Shown here in pieces: positions 8,583 to 16,170 of a DNA stretch of 64,000 nucleotides. The notes below the pieces were generated by a model. That model ran no database searches, was not told where the DNA came from, and worked only from the letters and a program-made list of their open reading frames with translations. Each line of letters begins with the position of its first letter. Position 1 is the stretch's first letter. The stretch is from positions 338,019 to 402,018 of the forward strand of contig JALHNB010000001.1 of NCBI GenBank assembly GCA_022843745.1, read 5' to 3'. This stretch comes from Anaerolineae bacterium. Its GTDB lineage: Bacteria > Chloroflexota > Anaerolineae > Aggregatilineales > Phototrophicaceae. A program made the translations under genes and the position numbers.

Positions 8583-10292
8583 ATGTTCAAACGAGCCTTT
8601 TCAATCGCCTTACTCATCCTGTTGCTCATTTCCCCCGCTGCTGCCCAGGAAAACCTGTCCCCTGAAAACTGGATACCGGCAAACTTCGCGGGGTTTTTAA
8701 AGCTACGAGTGGATTCCAGCGATACGCTTTTGGGTTTAAATATGACGGCGTTTGTGGCCTCTTTTATCCAGCCGTCGCGTTTCACTTTTGAGAACATCCA
8801 ATCACTGGATGCGATCATACCCCTCACGCAGTTGGATGTCGAAAATGCGTCGTTTAATACGGACATTTTGCCCTGGTTGGGCGGTGACATCATTTTAGGC
8901 TATAAGCAGTTTGGCGAAGCATTAACGGTAGATGACAGTGATTTGCTCCTGATTCTGCCCAGCCGTGACGCGCTCCAATCCGCCAGCAGCTTCAGCCGGA
9001 TTCTGGAGAATCAGGATTTGCTGAAACGCGAAACCTACGGCGAGATGACGCTCTATGTGGCTGACAAGAGCACCATTGCCTTTACACCCCAGGCTGTGAT
9101 TATCGGCGAGACAGAGGCCGTCAAAAGTGTAGTGGATTTGCAGGCTGGCGTGGGCGAACGTCTGGTCGATACGGAATCCTATCAGGCGATTCAAGCAGCG
9201 GGACAGGAAGATGGGCTGATTTCCGCCTATATCAATGGCAGTGAAGCTCTGCGTATTTTTAGCTTCCTGATGAGCGGCGGCGACTCGTCGCTGCCCTTAT
9301 TCAAGGCGCTTGGCGAAGCCCTCAGTACCCATCGCGGCGCTGCATCGTTCGAGCAAATTTTGTTAGGTGATTCACTGGATGGCGTGTGGGTTAGTCTGAT
9401 GCCGGATACGCTGCGCAGAGGGGCGATGCGGGCGACAGTGACACTGTATGATGCCGATAAACCAGAAGCGGTGACAGTCAATGAGTTCAATACAGCCGCA
9501 TTAAATATGATCCCGCAAAACGCGATGGTCGTGCAGGATGGCTCGGATGCTGCCGGCGCGGTTTATGATTTATTGTATGCCCTCCCGCTGACAAATTTTG
9601 CGGGGCGCATCCTGGGCGGTTTTCCGGTGGCAGAGTCAGCAGGTTCCGCCAGTGGGAGCATCGACGAGCCAACCGCCGACGACATCGAGCAGGCAGTTGG
9701 CGGAGTCCTGGCGGCGTTGGATCGAGTGGCTGATTTCGACCTGCAAGATAATTTCCTGCAATATCTCAGTGGCAGTTATGCAGTCGCATTGATACCTCGC
9801 CCGAATAACCCAAACTCGTTAGGGTTGCCTTATGACATTATCGTTGTTGCCGAAGTGAACGACGATAAAGCTGCGCTGGATGGATTGACATCGCTGACAC
9901 GCGCGGCTTTGGGGCTGGAAACACTGGCATCCGTCACCATTGAGGATTTGGATTTTCAGACGGTTGAGGTCGAAACAAGTGTCGAGCCAGCCCTCTCGAT
10001 GGGCGTGGTCGATCATATGCTGGTGGTCGCCACAGGGTCAGCGCTTGAATCAATGCTGGACGCACGTCGGGGCGATAATCAGCTTATCAGCCGTCCGCGC
10101 TGGCAAGCGTTGAGCGAAGACGCGATTCCCAATCTGTACGTGGATATTCCAGCGATTTATACCACTTTTTTCCCCCAGGCGGGTGGTGCCTCACTTCAGC
10201 GCATCAGCCAGTTGGGGGCGACAACCACCTATTTAGGCGATGGATTGTATCGCGTCGATGTTCAGGTTATCCTGCCGGGGGGTCTGGGGTAA
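8583..10292 (+). CDS. Exported DUF3352-like protein
   Basis: 569 residues. It has a Sec signal peptide (1-21, cleavage after AAAQ), then repeated alpha/beta units typical of DUF3352: NWIPANFAGFLKLRVDSSDT, ILPWLGGDIILGYKQFG, YGEMTLYVADKSTIAFTPQAVIIGE. A second half repeats the plan from about residue 290 (IPQNAMVVQDGSDAAGAVYD, FLQYLSGSYAVALIPRP). The function of the family is unknown; members are secreted or surface proteins of many bacteria. AAGGAG lies 10 bases upstream of the ATG. Monocistronic. Confidence 0.75.
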   Translation: MFKRAFSIALLILLLISPAAAQENLSPENWIPANFAGFLKLRVDSSDTLLGLNMTAFVASFIQPSRFTFENIQSLDAIIPLTQLDVENASFNTDILPWLGGDIILGYKQFGEALTVDDSDLLLILPSRDALQSASSFSRILENQDLLKRETYGEMTLYVADKSTIAFTPQAVIIGETEAVKSVVDLQAGVGERLVDTESYQAIQAAGQEDGLISAYINGSEALRIFSFLMSGGDSSLPLFKALGEALSTHRGAASFEQILLGDSLDGVWVSLMPDTLRRGAMRATVTLYDADKPEAVTVNEFNTAALNMIPQNAMVVQDGSDAAGAVYDLLYALPLTNFAGRILGGFPVAESAGSASGSIDEPTADDIEQAVGGVLAALDRVADFDLQDNFLQYLSGSYAVALIPRPNNPNSLGLPYDIIVVAEVNDDKAALDGLTSLTRAALGLETLASVTIEDLDFQTVEVETSVEPALSMGVVDHMLVVATGSALESMLDARRGDNQLISRPRWQALSEDAIPNLYVDIPAIYTTFFPQAGGASLQRISQLGATTTYLGDGLYRVDVQVILPGGLG

Positions 10293-10326
10293 ATTCTCAG
10301 GTTATTTTGCCGGGGGCTTAGGCTAG
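10261..10326 (+). repeat. Degenerate tandem repeat over the DUF3352-like gene end
   Basis: The last 30 bases of the gene (10261-10290, encoding VQVILPGG) are followed by an imperfect second copy at 10296-10326 and the start of a third (TTCAGGTATCTTAGG, from 10330). The extra copies are not translated because the stop lies in copy one. This looks like a local slippage duplication. Confidence 0.6.
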
Positions 10327-10373
10327 GTGTTCAGGTATCTTAGGATAATATGACGTGAAAAATTCGACAAAGT

Positions 10374-10478
10374 TTGGCATGAAACGATATGCCATAAATC
10401 CTAAAATCGGGTAATATTTCAACTTATGGTGAAAACCATATTCTACACAAATATGGTGAAAAACCATATTCTACACAA
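10374..10478 (+). promoter_or_regulatory. Dyads and tandem hairpin repeats before the BMP-fasciclin gene
   Basis: Three dyads lie in the leader of the BMP gene. The first is TGGCAT-N8-ATGCCA (10375-10394). Then come two tandem copies of a 26/27-base unit (10425-10450 and 10452-10478) that differ by one A. Each copy holds a small inverted repeat, TATGGT/ACCATA in the first and ATATGGT/ACCATAT in the second. TAATAT at 10412-10417 could be a -10 box. The ribosome site AAAGG follows at about 10486-10490. Duplicated palindromes of this size suggest binding sites for a dimeric repressor, or mRNA hairpins; which one cannot be told. Confidence 0.55.
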
Positions 10479-10498
10479 CTTAAGAAAGGTTCCAAGAA

Positions 10499-11869
10499 AT
10501 GATTACGAAGAAACGTTGTATGAACATGATGTTGGTGTTGTCACTGTTGGCACTGGGCATCGTTCCTGCATTTTCGGTTGCCGCGCAGGACAGCCTGATT
10601 GAGTCGGTGTGCCTTGTGACCGATGTTGGTAAAGTGAATGACGGTACCTTCAACCAGTTAGCGTATGAGGGCATGGTGACAGTTGTCGAGGATTATGACC
10701 TGGAGTCAACCTACATCGAGACTCTCGCTCCGACAGACTATGCCGCGAATATTCAGACCTGCCTGGATTCGGGCTATGATGTCATCGCTACGATTGGCTT
10801 CCTGATGTCGGATGCAACATTGGCGGCGGCGAGTGATCCGGCTAACTCTGGCGTGTATTTCATCGGTATCGACCAGGGTTTTGAAGCTCCCCCAGCCAAT
10901 CTGGTTGGTGTCCAGTATCGCGAAGATCAATCCGGCTTCGTTGCTGGCGCACTGGCGGCGTTGATGAGCGAAACGGGTAAAATTGCTGGCATTTACGGTA
11001 TTCCTGTCCCGGCAGTGGTGAAATTCCGCAACGGTTTTGAGCAGGGCGCGAAATACATCAACCCCGACATCGACGTTCAGGGCGTGTATATCGACAGCTT
11101 CGTCGATTCGGCCAAAGGCGCAGAGACGGCGACCCAGCTTATCGAGGCCGATCCTGAAAATCCTGTGGACGTGATTTTCGGCGCAGGCGGGCAGACGGGT
11201 TCGGGCGGAATCAAGGCTGCGGCTGAAGCGGGTGTGTACGTCATTGGCGTTGACCAGGACGAATATTTCACCACCTTCGGCGCTGGCACGACCCCAGGCG
11301 CAGAATTCCTGATTTCCAGTGCGACAAAACGTGTTGATCGCGGTATCTATGTTCCCGTTGAACAACTGGTGAATGGCGATACCTCGTCTTTCGGCACGAA
11401 TGCGGTTCTCTCGGCCTCTAATGATGGTGTGTCATTTGCCCCAGCTCACGACTCAGACGTGCCAGAAGACGTGGCCGCACAGTTGACGGCAATTCTCGAA
11501 GAATTGAAAGCGGGTACTATCGTCACAGGTGTTGACCCTGTCTCAGGCGAAATGCTGCCCTCGCTGGCCGATCTGGTTGCGGGCAATCCTGAGTTGTCTG
11601 TACTTGCGGGAGCATGGACAGATGCGGGGATCGAACTGGAACCCGGTGTGGCTTACACCATCCTCGCCCCAAATAATGCGGCATTCGCAGCCGTGACACT
11701 GCCAGCGGATGCGCCGGACGCAGTGCTGGAAATCCTGATGGCTCATGTTATCGAAGGCGCAATGGCGGCTTCAGACGTTGAGCTGCCAGAAGGTGTGACC
11801 GTTGTCACTGGCGATATTCCGTTCAGCCAGGGCGTGATTCACATCATTGACGGCGTGGTGATGCCCTAA
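10499..11869 (+). CDS. BMP-family substrate-binding protein fused to a fasciclin-like domain
   Basis: 456 residues. The signal peptide (1-30, cleavage near VAAQ) has no lipobox Cys, although most BMP proteins are lipoproteins. Residues 35 to about 345 form a BMP/PnrA domain (VCLVTDVGKVNDGTFNQLAYEG, GVQYREDQSGFVAGALAAL, VIFGAGGQTGSGGIKAA, VIGVDQDEY), the family that binds purine nucleosides for ABC import. The last 105 or so residues look like a shortened FAS1/fasciclin domain (YTILAPNNAAFAAV, EILMAHVIEGAM, GVIHIIDGVVMP). FAS1 domains mediate adhesion, so this one may hold the unlipidated protein at the cell surface. The matching ATPase and permeases are probably those at 16171-21239, which are not adjacent. 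Confidence 0.85.
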   Translation: MITKKRCMNMMLVLSLLALGIVPAFSVAAQDSLIESVCLVTDVGKVNDGTFNQLAYEGMVTVVEDYDLESTYIETLAPTDYAANIQTCLDSGYDVIATIGFLMSDATLAAASDPANSGVYFIGIDQGFEAPPANLVGVQYREDQSGFVAGALAALMSETGKIAGIYGIPVPAVVKFRNGFEQGAKYINPDIDVQGVYIDSFVDSAKGAETATQLIEADPENPVDVIFGAGGQTGSGGIKAAAEAGVYVIGVDQDEYFTTFGAGTTPGAEFLISSATKRVDRGIYVPVEQLVNGDTSSFGTNAVLSASNDGVSFAPAHDSDVPEDVAAQLTAILEELKAGTIVTGVDPVSGEMLPSLADLVAGNPELSVLAGAWTDAGIELEPGVAYTILAPNNAAFAAVTLPADAPDAVLEILMAHVIEGAMAASDVELPEGVTVVTGDIPFSQGVIHIIDGVVMP

Positions 11870-11891
11870 GTATCAATCGTAAATTCTGTTT

Positions 11892-11919
11892 GTAGGGGCA
11901 TGATATATCATGCCCCTAC
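11892..11919. repeat. GTAGGGGC-type intergenic palindrome, copy 1
   Basis: A perfect 28-base palindrome begins GTAGGGGC and ends GCCCCTAC. It lies between the convergent BMP-fasciclin and cytochrome c genes. It is one of five related elements in the window (also at 16000, 21278, 34321 and 49535). Confidence 0.8.
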
Positions 11920-11953
11920 CGGAAATACTGTGGTATACAGTTTGGCTTAACTG

Positions 11954-11983
11954 AAGGGGTGAGTATAAAAACTCGCCCCTTTT
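11954..11983 (+). terminator. Intrinsic terminator after the BMP-fasciclin gene
   Basis: An 11-bp stem (11954-11964 with 11971-11981, one G-U pair) around a six-base loop runs into a T-rich end (11980-11983). Its A-rich left side may let it serve the convergent cytochrome gene as well. Confidence 0.75.
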
Positions 11984-11985
11984 CA

Positions 11986-12957
11986 TTAGCTCCCCTCAAC
12001 GAGTTCATAGAGATAGGCGATGATATTGCGGATTTGCTCATCGCTTAAGAGGGGATACCCGCCGCGATAGGGATGCGGATAGGCGACACGCGGGTCAACA
12101 GGTGTCTGTGCAGCGCTTAAAAATTCAACCAGACCGATCCCGTTACGATCCGTGAGCAGTTGGCTATCCACTAGTGCTGGCCCAAAATATTGAACACCCT
12201 CTCCGCCCACCCCGTGACATGATGAACAAGAGCGCGTATAAGCGACTTCACCGCTGGTCAGGAATAAATCTGGCGCGGCGTTGGCAGCTTCCGTCACTTC
12301 GGCGGATGCCTCGCCACCACCCAGCGATGGCGCAACAAATTCGGTTGGTGTCAGAGTTGGGCCGGAGGAAGTCGGCGCAAGTGTCGGCGCAGTTGTTGGT
12401 GCGGCGGCAACCTGATTGGCGTTCAGACTGCGGATATAGGCGACTACCGCATAAAGATCTTCGTCCGTCAGCGATGGATTACCACCTTTGGCGGGCATTG
12501 CGACACCTGTTGTATTGAGGGGGTCCTGGATTGTGCGGCCAACGATCAAAAAGGCGTGTAGTTCGTCATCTGTCGAGCTATTAATATACTCACTACCGAT
12601 GAGCGTTTTACCCAGGCCGGAAATTCCGAGCGCGTTGAAACCATGACAAGCTACACAAAGCCCCTGATAAATTGTTTCACCCCTGGCGACCATCTGCGGA
12701 TCAAGTGCAGCCGCCGCGACCTGCTGAGGAGTCGGCGACTCTTGTGGGGGAATCAGGGTTGGCGTTGATGTTGGCCCAGCTTGTGTTGGCTCGACAACCG
12801 TTGGTGAAGCCGTTGGCTTTAGCGCAATCTGCTGCCCAAATTCGGATCGACCTCCAAAGGCCACCACCAAGAGCAGCGTAATCGATCCAAATAAGACGAG
12901 CAAAGGGACGAGCGGGAAAACTTCGGCTGGACGCCCTGGCTGCGGACTCGTCATCAT
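11986..12957 (-). CDS. Membrane-anchored di-heme cytochrome c
   Basis: 323 residues from the ATG at 12957. A GTG two codons earlier is also open, but GGTGG just upstream fits the ATG. One N-terminal transmembrane anchor (FPLVPLLVLFGSITLLLVV) is followed by a Pro/Thr-rich linker. Two class-I cytochrome c domains follow, with heme sites CVACH (about 100) and CSSCH (about 245). Met ligands are likely in GVAMPAKGG and further on in each domain. A Thr/Pro linker joins the two domains. It should carry electrons on the outer face of the membrane. The divergent multicopper oxidase is a plausible redox partner. Confidence 0.9.
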   Translation of the reverse strand: MMTSPQPGRPAEVFPLVPLLVLFGSITLLLVVAFGGRSEFGQQIALKPTASPTVVEPTQAGPTSTPTLIPPQESPTPQQVAAAALDPQMVARGETIYQGLCVACHGFNALGISGLGKTLIGSEYINSSTDDELHAFLIVGRTIQDPLNTTGVAMPAKGGNPSLTDEDLYAVVAYIRSLNANQVAAAPTTAPTLAPTSSGPTLTPTEFVAPSLGGGEASAEVTEAANAAPDLFLTSGEVAYTRSCSSCHGVGGEGVQYFGPALVDSQLLTDRNGIGLVEFLSAAQTPVDPRVAYPHPYRGGYPLLSDEQIRNIIAYLYELVEGS

Positions 12958-13044
12958 TTCCACCTTTTCGAGTTATGAACAAAAAAATACGCCATCAGGC
13001 GGTTAGGCTCATTATCTATCAACACGGAAGCCGTTTACAAGTGA

Positions 13045-13072
13045 AATTTGTCACTTTAAAACATGACAAATT
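13045..13072. promoter_or_regulatory. Dyad between divergent cytochrome c and multicopper oxidase genes
   Basis: Perfect 9-base arms, AATTTGTCA (13045-13053) and TGACAAATT (13064-13072), are separated by 10 bases, centred between the two start codons. The arrangement fits an operator shared by both genes. A TGTCA half site recurs at 13091-13095. I cannot name the regulator. Confidence 0.55.
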
Positions 13073-13148
13073 CTTCTTACGCCTCAAGTGTGTCATATCA
13101 TAAGATTGAGGTTATTGTTTGAAACTACCTTAATTGAGGAGCATGAAC

Positions 13149-14183
13149 GTGAAACAGCAAATCGGACGCAGGCATTTTCTAAAATTGGCGGGCATTGGCG
13201 CAAGTGGGCTGGGTGCTGGCGCGTTTATTCATCCGGATGCGTTTAACGCGCCGCTGAATACACTTGCGGATGAACACATCATGTCTCCGCTTGCCCAGGC
13301 AGGTGAAGATGCTGAAACAATGGATCGACTGCATGGCGAAGGCGTTCAGGTATTTTTAGATAATATCGGTAAGGATCCGACTTTCTGGCGTCCACCAATG
13401 GAATATACGATGGACGGCGACGTGAAAGTGTTCGAAATCAAGGTGCAGGAAGTTCAGTGGGAAACCAAACCCGGAACTGTTTATCCGGCGATGGCCTATA
13501 ATGGCATGATTCCAGGGCCGGAAATTCGCGTAACCGAGGGCGATAAGATGCGTTTCCTCGTCACCAACGAGATGACTCAGAGTACATCCATTCACTGGCA
13601 CGGTTTGCTGCTTCCAAACAGCATGGACGGTGTGCCCTATGTGACCCAGCCGCCAATCAAGCCCGGTGAAACCTTCACCTACGAATTCGACGCACGCAAT
13701 TCCGGCTCACATATGTATCATTCTCATCACAATGCCGCTGAACAGGTATCCAGCGGGCTGTTGGGCGCGTTTATTGTCGATCCGCTGGATAAATCACGCG
13801 AGCCAGAGGTCACTGCAGAATACACGCTGATTTTAAACGACTCAACGCTGGGCTTCACGATCAACGGTAAAGAATTTCCCTACACACAGCCCATCGCAGC
13901 CAAACTGGGCGACAAAATTCGCATTCGCTACATGAACGAAGGCTTCATGATTCATCCATTCCACCTGCATGGCATCCCGCAGTTGGTATTCGCCAAAGAT
14001 GGCTACAACCTACCTGTACCCTATATGGCGGATACAGTCAATATTGCCCCTGGCGAACGCTATGATGTGATCGTAGACTGCACGGAATTGGGCTTATGGG
14101 CCTTCCACTGCCACATCCTGACTCACGCCGAGTCACGTCATGGCATGTTTGGCATGGTGACGGTGCTGGCAGTGCAGGAATAG
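13149..14183 (+). CDS. Two-domain multicopper oxidase, Tat-exported
   Basis: 344 residues from the GTG at 13149, placed 7 bases after AGGAG (13137-13141). An ATG at 13143 is too close to that site, and a TTG at 13134 lies inside it. The Tat signal GRRHFLKLAG sits at the N-terminus. All four copper-ligand groups of laccase-type oxidases are present: HWHG, HSHH, HPFHLHG and HCHILTHAESRHGM. This gives a type 1 site plus a trinuclear O2-reducing site, although the protein is much shorter than a three-domain laccase. The middle domain is absent. It oxidises an unknown reductant (metal ion, phenol or cytochrome) outside the cytoplasm. Confidence 0.88.
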   Translation: MKQQIGRRHFLKLAGIGASGLGAGAFIHPDAFNAPLNTLADEHIMSPLAQAGEDAETMDRLHGEGVQVFLDNIGKDPTFWRPPMEYTMDGDVKVFEIKVQEVQWETKPGTVYPAMAYNGMIPGPEIRVTEGDKMRFLVTNEMTQSTSIHWHGLLLPNSMDGVPYVTQPPIKPGETFTYEFDARNSGSHMYHSHHNAAEQVSSGLLGAFIVDPLDKSREPEVTAEYTLILNDSTLGFTINGKEFPYTQPIAAKLGDKIRIRYMNEGFMIHPFHLHGIPQLVFAKDGYNLPVPYMADTVNIAPGERYDVIVDCTELGLWAFHCHILTHAESRHGMFGMVTVLAVQE

Positions 14184-14232
14184 GCACTATATTTTGAAAT
14201 AATCAGGCGACCTATCAGGTACGCTTTCAACG

Positions 14233-14269
14233 AAACGCCAGGATGCCAGAAGTGGACTTGGCGTTTTTT
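14233..14269 (+). terminator. Intrinsic terminator after the multicopper oxidase gene
   Basis: An 8-bp stem (14233-14240 with 14259-14266, AAACGCCA and its complement) runs into six T (14264-14269). A TATAAT at 14273-14278 straight after it may be the -10 box for the next gene; its -35 is poor (GTGGAC, 15-base spacer). Confidence 0.75.
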
Positions 14270-14319
14270 GTTTATAATACCTAGCAGCTACCGAGCAAGC
14301 CGCTTAAGGAATCGATCTC

Positions 14320-15939
14320 ATGAAATTCGCTGCGCGTGCCTGGATTTTTATACTTGCTTTCCTTTCCTGGACAACGTTAATTCAGGCTCAGGAGTGGATA
14401 GGGGTATCCGCCCCGGATTGTGATTACGGTGGCGAAATTCTCTCGATTGAAGCACTCGATGAATTGACGGTGCGCTTTCGCCTGTGCCGTCCCGATTCCG
14501 CTTTTGCGTCCAAAATCGCGTTTGGAGCGTTTGCGATTCACCCCTCCGAATATCTACAAGCGACAGGCGGGACAGGCGATTTGCTCGAAAAACCGATTGG
14601 TACAGGCCCGTATCAACTCGAATCCTGGGAGCAGGGCAGCCAGATTGTCCTTAAGCGCAACGAAAACTATTGGGGGCCGCTGGCGATAGAGCCGGAATTA
14701 ATTATCCGCTGGAACGCCGAAGCCCAGGCGCGTTATGAAATGCTCAAAGCGAACGAAACGGACGCGATTGACAACCCAGGCCGCGACGAATTTGACATGA
14801 TCCGCAGCGATACCGAGCTTGCCCTTTATCCACGTCCAAGTACCACGATTTTCTATGTGGGCATCAACAATCGTTTCCCGCCATTCGATAATCCGCTGGT
14901 ACGGCAAGCGATGGCTCACGCGATTAATAAATCACAGATTGTCGAACAGTATTATCCTGAAGGTTCGCTGGTTGCCGACCAGTTTATGCCGCCTGCAATT
15001 TTCGGCTACACACAGGAAGTTCGGCCATTTCCCTATGATCCCGAACGCGCACGAACCCTGCTGGTCGAGTCCGGTGTGGCGCTGCCGATTCACGTTCAGT
15101 TGAGCTATCGCAACGTCGTGCGCGGTTATCTGCCCCAGCCGGGTAATGTTGCCCTCGAAATCCAGGCGGAATTACGCGCGGTTGGGATCGAAGTGGAACT
15201 CACGGAGATGGAATCCGGCACATTTTTGGACGCTTCTACAGCCGGGGAACTGCCATTGTTTCTGTTAGGCTGGCTACCGGATTACCCAGACGCGACCAAT
15301 TTTCTTGATTTTCATTTTGGGGCGAGTGCCAGCGACAGCTTTGGCGATAAATTCACTGAAATCACCGAGCCACTTTTTCAGGCCTCACGTCTGTTCGATT
15401 TGCAGGAGCGTTATCCATATTATGTCGAAGCCAATACCGCCATTCGTGACCTCGCGCCCATGATTCCCGTCGCCTATGGCAGTTCCGCCGCCGCTTTTCG
15501 GTCACGGATTGCAGGCGCACACAGCAGTCCGTTGAGCTTCGAATATTTCGCGGTGATGGATGACCCGGATGATGACAATATCATCTGGACGCAAAATGCC
15601 GAGCCGATCAGCCTCTATTGTGCGGATGAACTGGATGGCGAATCCTTTCGCATCTGCAACCAGATTCACGAAGCGCTGCTGACATTTTCGATTGCAGGGA
15701 CGACTGTGATTCCCTCACTGGCTCTCGATTACAGCGCTAGCGAAGATGCCACCGAATGGACATTTACCCTGCGGCAAGGGGTAAAATTTCACGATGGCTC
15801 GGCTTTGGATGCCAACGATGTGGTGCTGTCTTATCTGGTGCAGTGGGATGCCGCACACCCCCTGCACACGGGACGCGAAGGCACATTCACCTATTTCAGC
15901 GCCTTTTTCGACGGCTTTTTGAACGATAGTTTTGATTAA
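14320..15939 (+). CDS. Family-5 ABC substrate-binding protein with circularly permuted segment order
   Basis: 539 residues, normal length for SBP_bac_5 proteins that bind peptides or nickel. A Sec signal (1-23, IQAQ) leads directly into sequence normally found about 150 residues in (SIEALDELTVRFRLCRPD, KPIGTGPYQLESW, VLKRNENYWGP). The usual middle and C-terminal segments follow (FYVGINNRFPPFDNPLVRQA, LFLLGWLPDYPDATNFLDFH). From about residue 430 come segments that normally start the mature protein: ICNQIHEALLTF, LALDYSASEDATEWTFTLRQ, GVKFHDGSALDANDVVLSY. The protein then ends. The order is thus rotated with nothing obvious missing. No permease or ATPase of this transporter class is nearby. 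TAAGGA precedes the ATG. Confidence 0.82.
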   Translation: MKFAARAWIFILAFLSWTTLIQAQEWIGVSAPDCDYGGEILSIEALDELTVRFRLCRPDSAFASKIAFGAFAIHPSEYLQATGGTGDLLEKPIGTGPYQLESWEQGSQIVLKRNENYWGPLAIEPELIIRWNAEAQARYEMLKANETDAIDNPGRDEFDMIRSDTELALYPRPSTTIFYVGINNRFPPFDNPLVRQAMAHAINKSQIVEQYYPEGSLVADQFMPPAIFGYTQEVRPFPYDPERARTLLVESGVALPIHVQLSYRNVVRGYLPQPGNVALEIQAELRAVGIEVELTEMESGTFLDASTAGELPLFLLGWLPDYPDATNFLDFHFGASASDSFGDKFTEITEPLFQASRLFDLQERYPYYVEANTAIRDLAPMIPVAYGSSAAAFRSRIAGAHSSPLSFEYFAVMDDPDDDNIIWTQNAEPISLYCADELDGESFRICNQIHEALLTFSIAGTTVIPSLALDYSASEDATEWTFTLRQGVKFHDGSALDANDVVLSYLVQWDAAHPLHTGREGTFTYFSAFFDGFLNDSFD

Positions 15940-15999
15940 AGCGTACTGATGCAGGGGGTATCCTAAGAATTCGCTTTAGCGTTCATTCATCAAAATTCA

Positions 16000-16023
16000 G
16001 GGCGCAAGGCCTTGCGCCCCTAC
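16000..16023. repeat. GTAGGGGC-type intergenic palindrome, copy 2
   Basis: The perfect 20-base palindrome GGGCGCAAGGCCTTGCGCCC (16000-16019) is followed by CTAC. It lies between the permuted binding-protein gene and the BMP-type ABC operon. Confidence 0.75.
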
Positions 16024-16105
16024 AAAAACCGCATATTTTGAAGCATCAAGCCTTTACCAATAGATACGATCCGCCGAGTCGCGCCTGCGGAACATTAAGG
16101 ATTTT

Positions 16106-16133
16106 TTTCAATCTCTGAAATTATCGTTATACT
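16106..16133 (+). promoter_or_regulatory. Putative promoter of the BMP-type ABC operon
   Basis: TTTCAA (16106-16111) and TATACT (16128-16133) are 16 bases apart, about 38 bases before the ATPase start. Confidence 0.35.
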
Positions 16134-16170
16134 TTGCCCTATAAATTAGCATCCTTGAAGAGGGGCATGT

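Noticed and set aside
10425-10478. Possible CRISPR repeats
   Set aside because: Only two copies, adjacent with one base between them, so there are no spacers; no cas gene is in the window.
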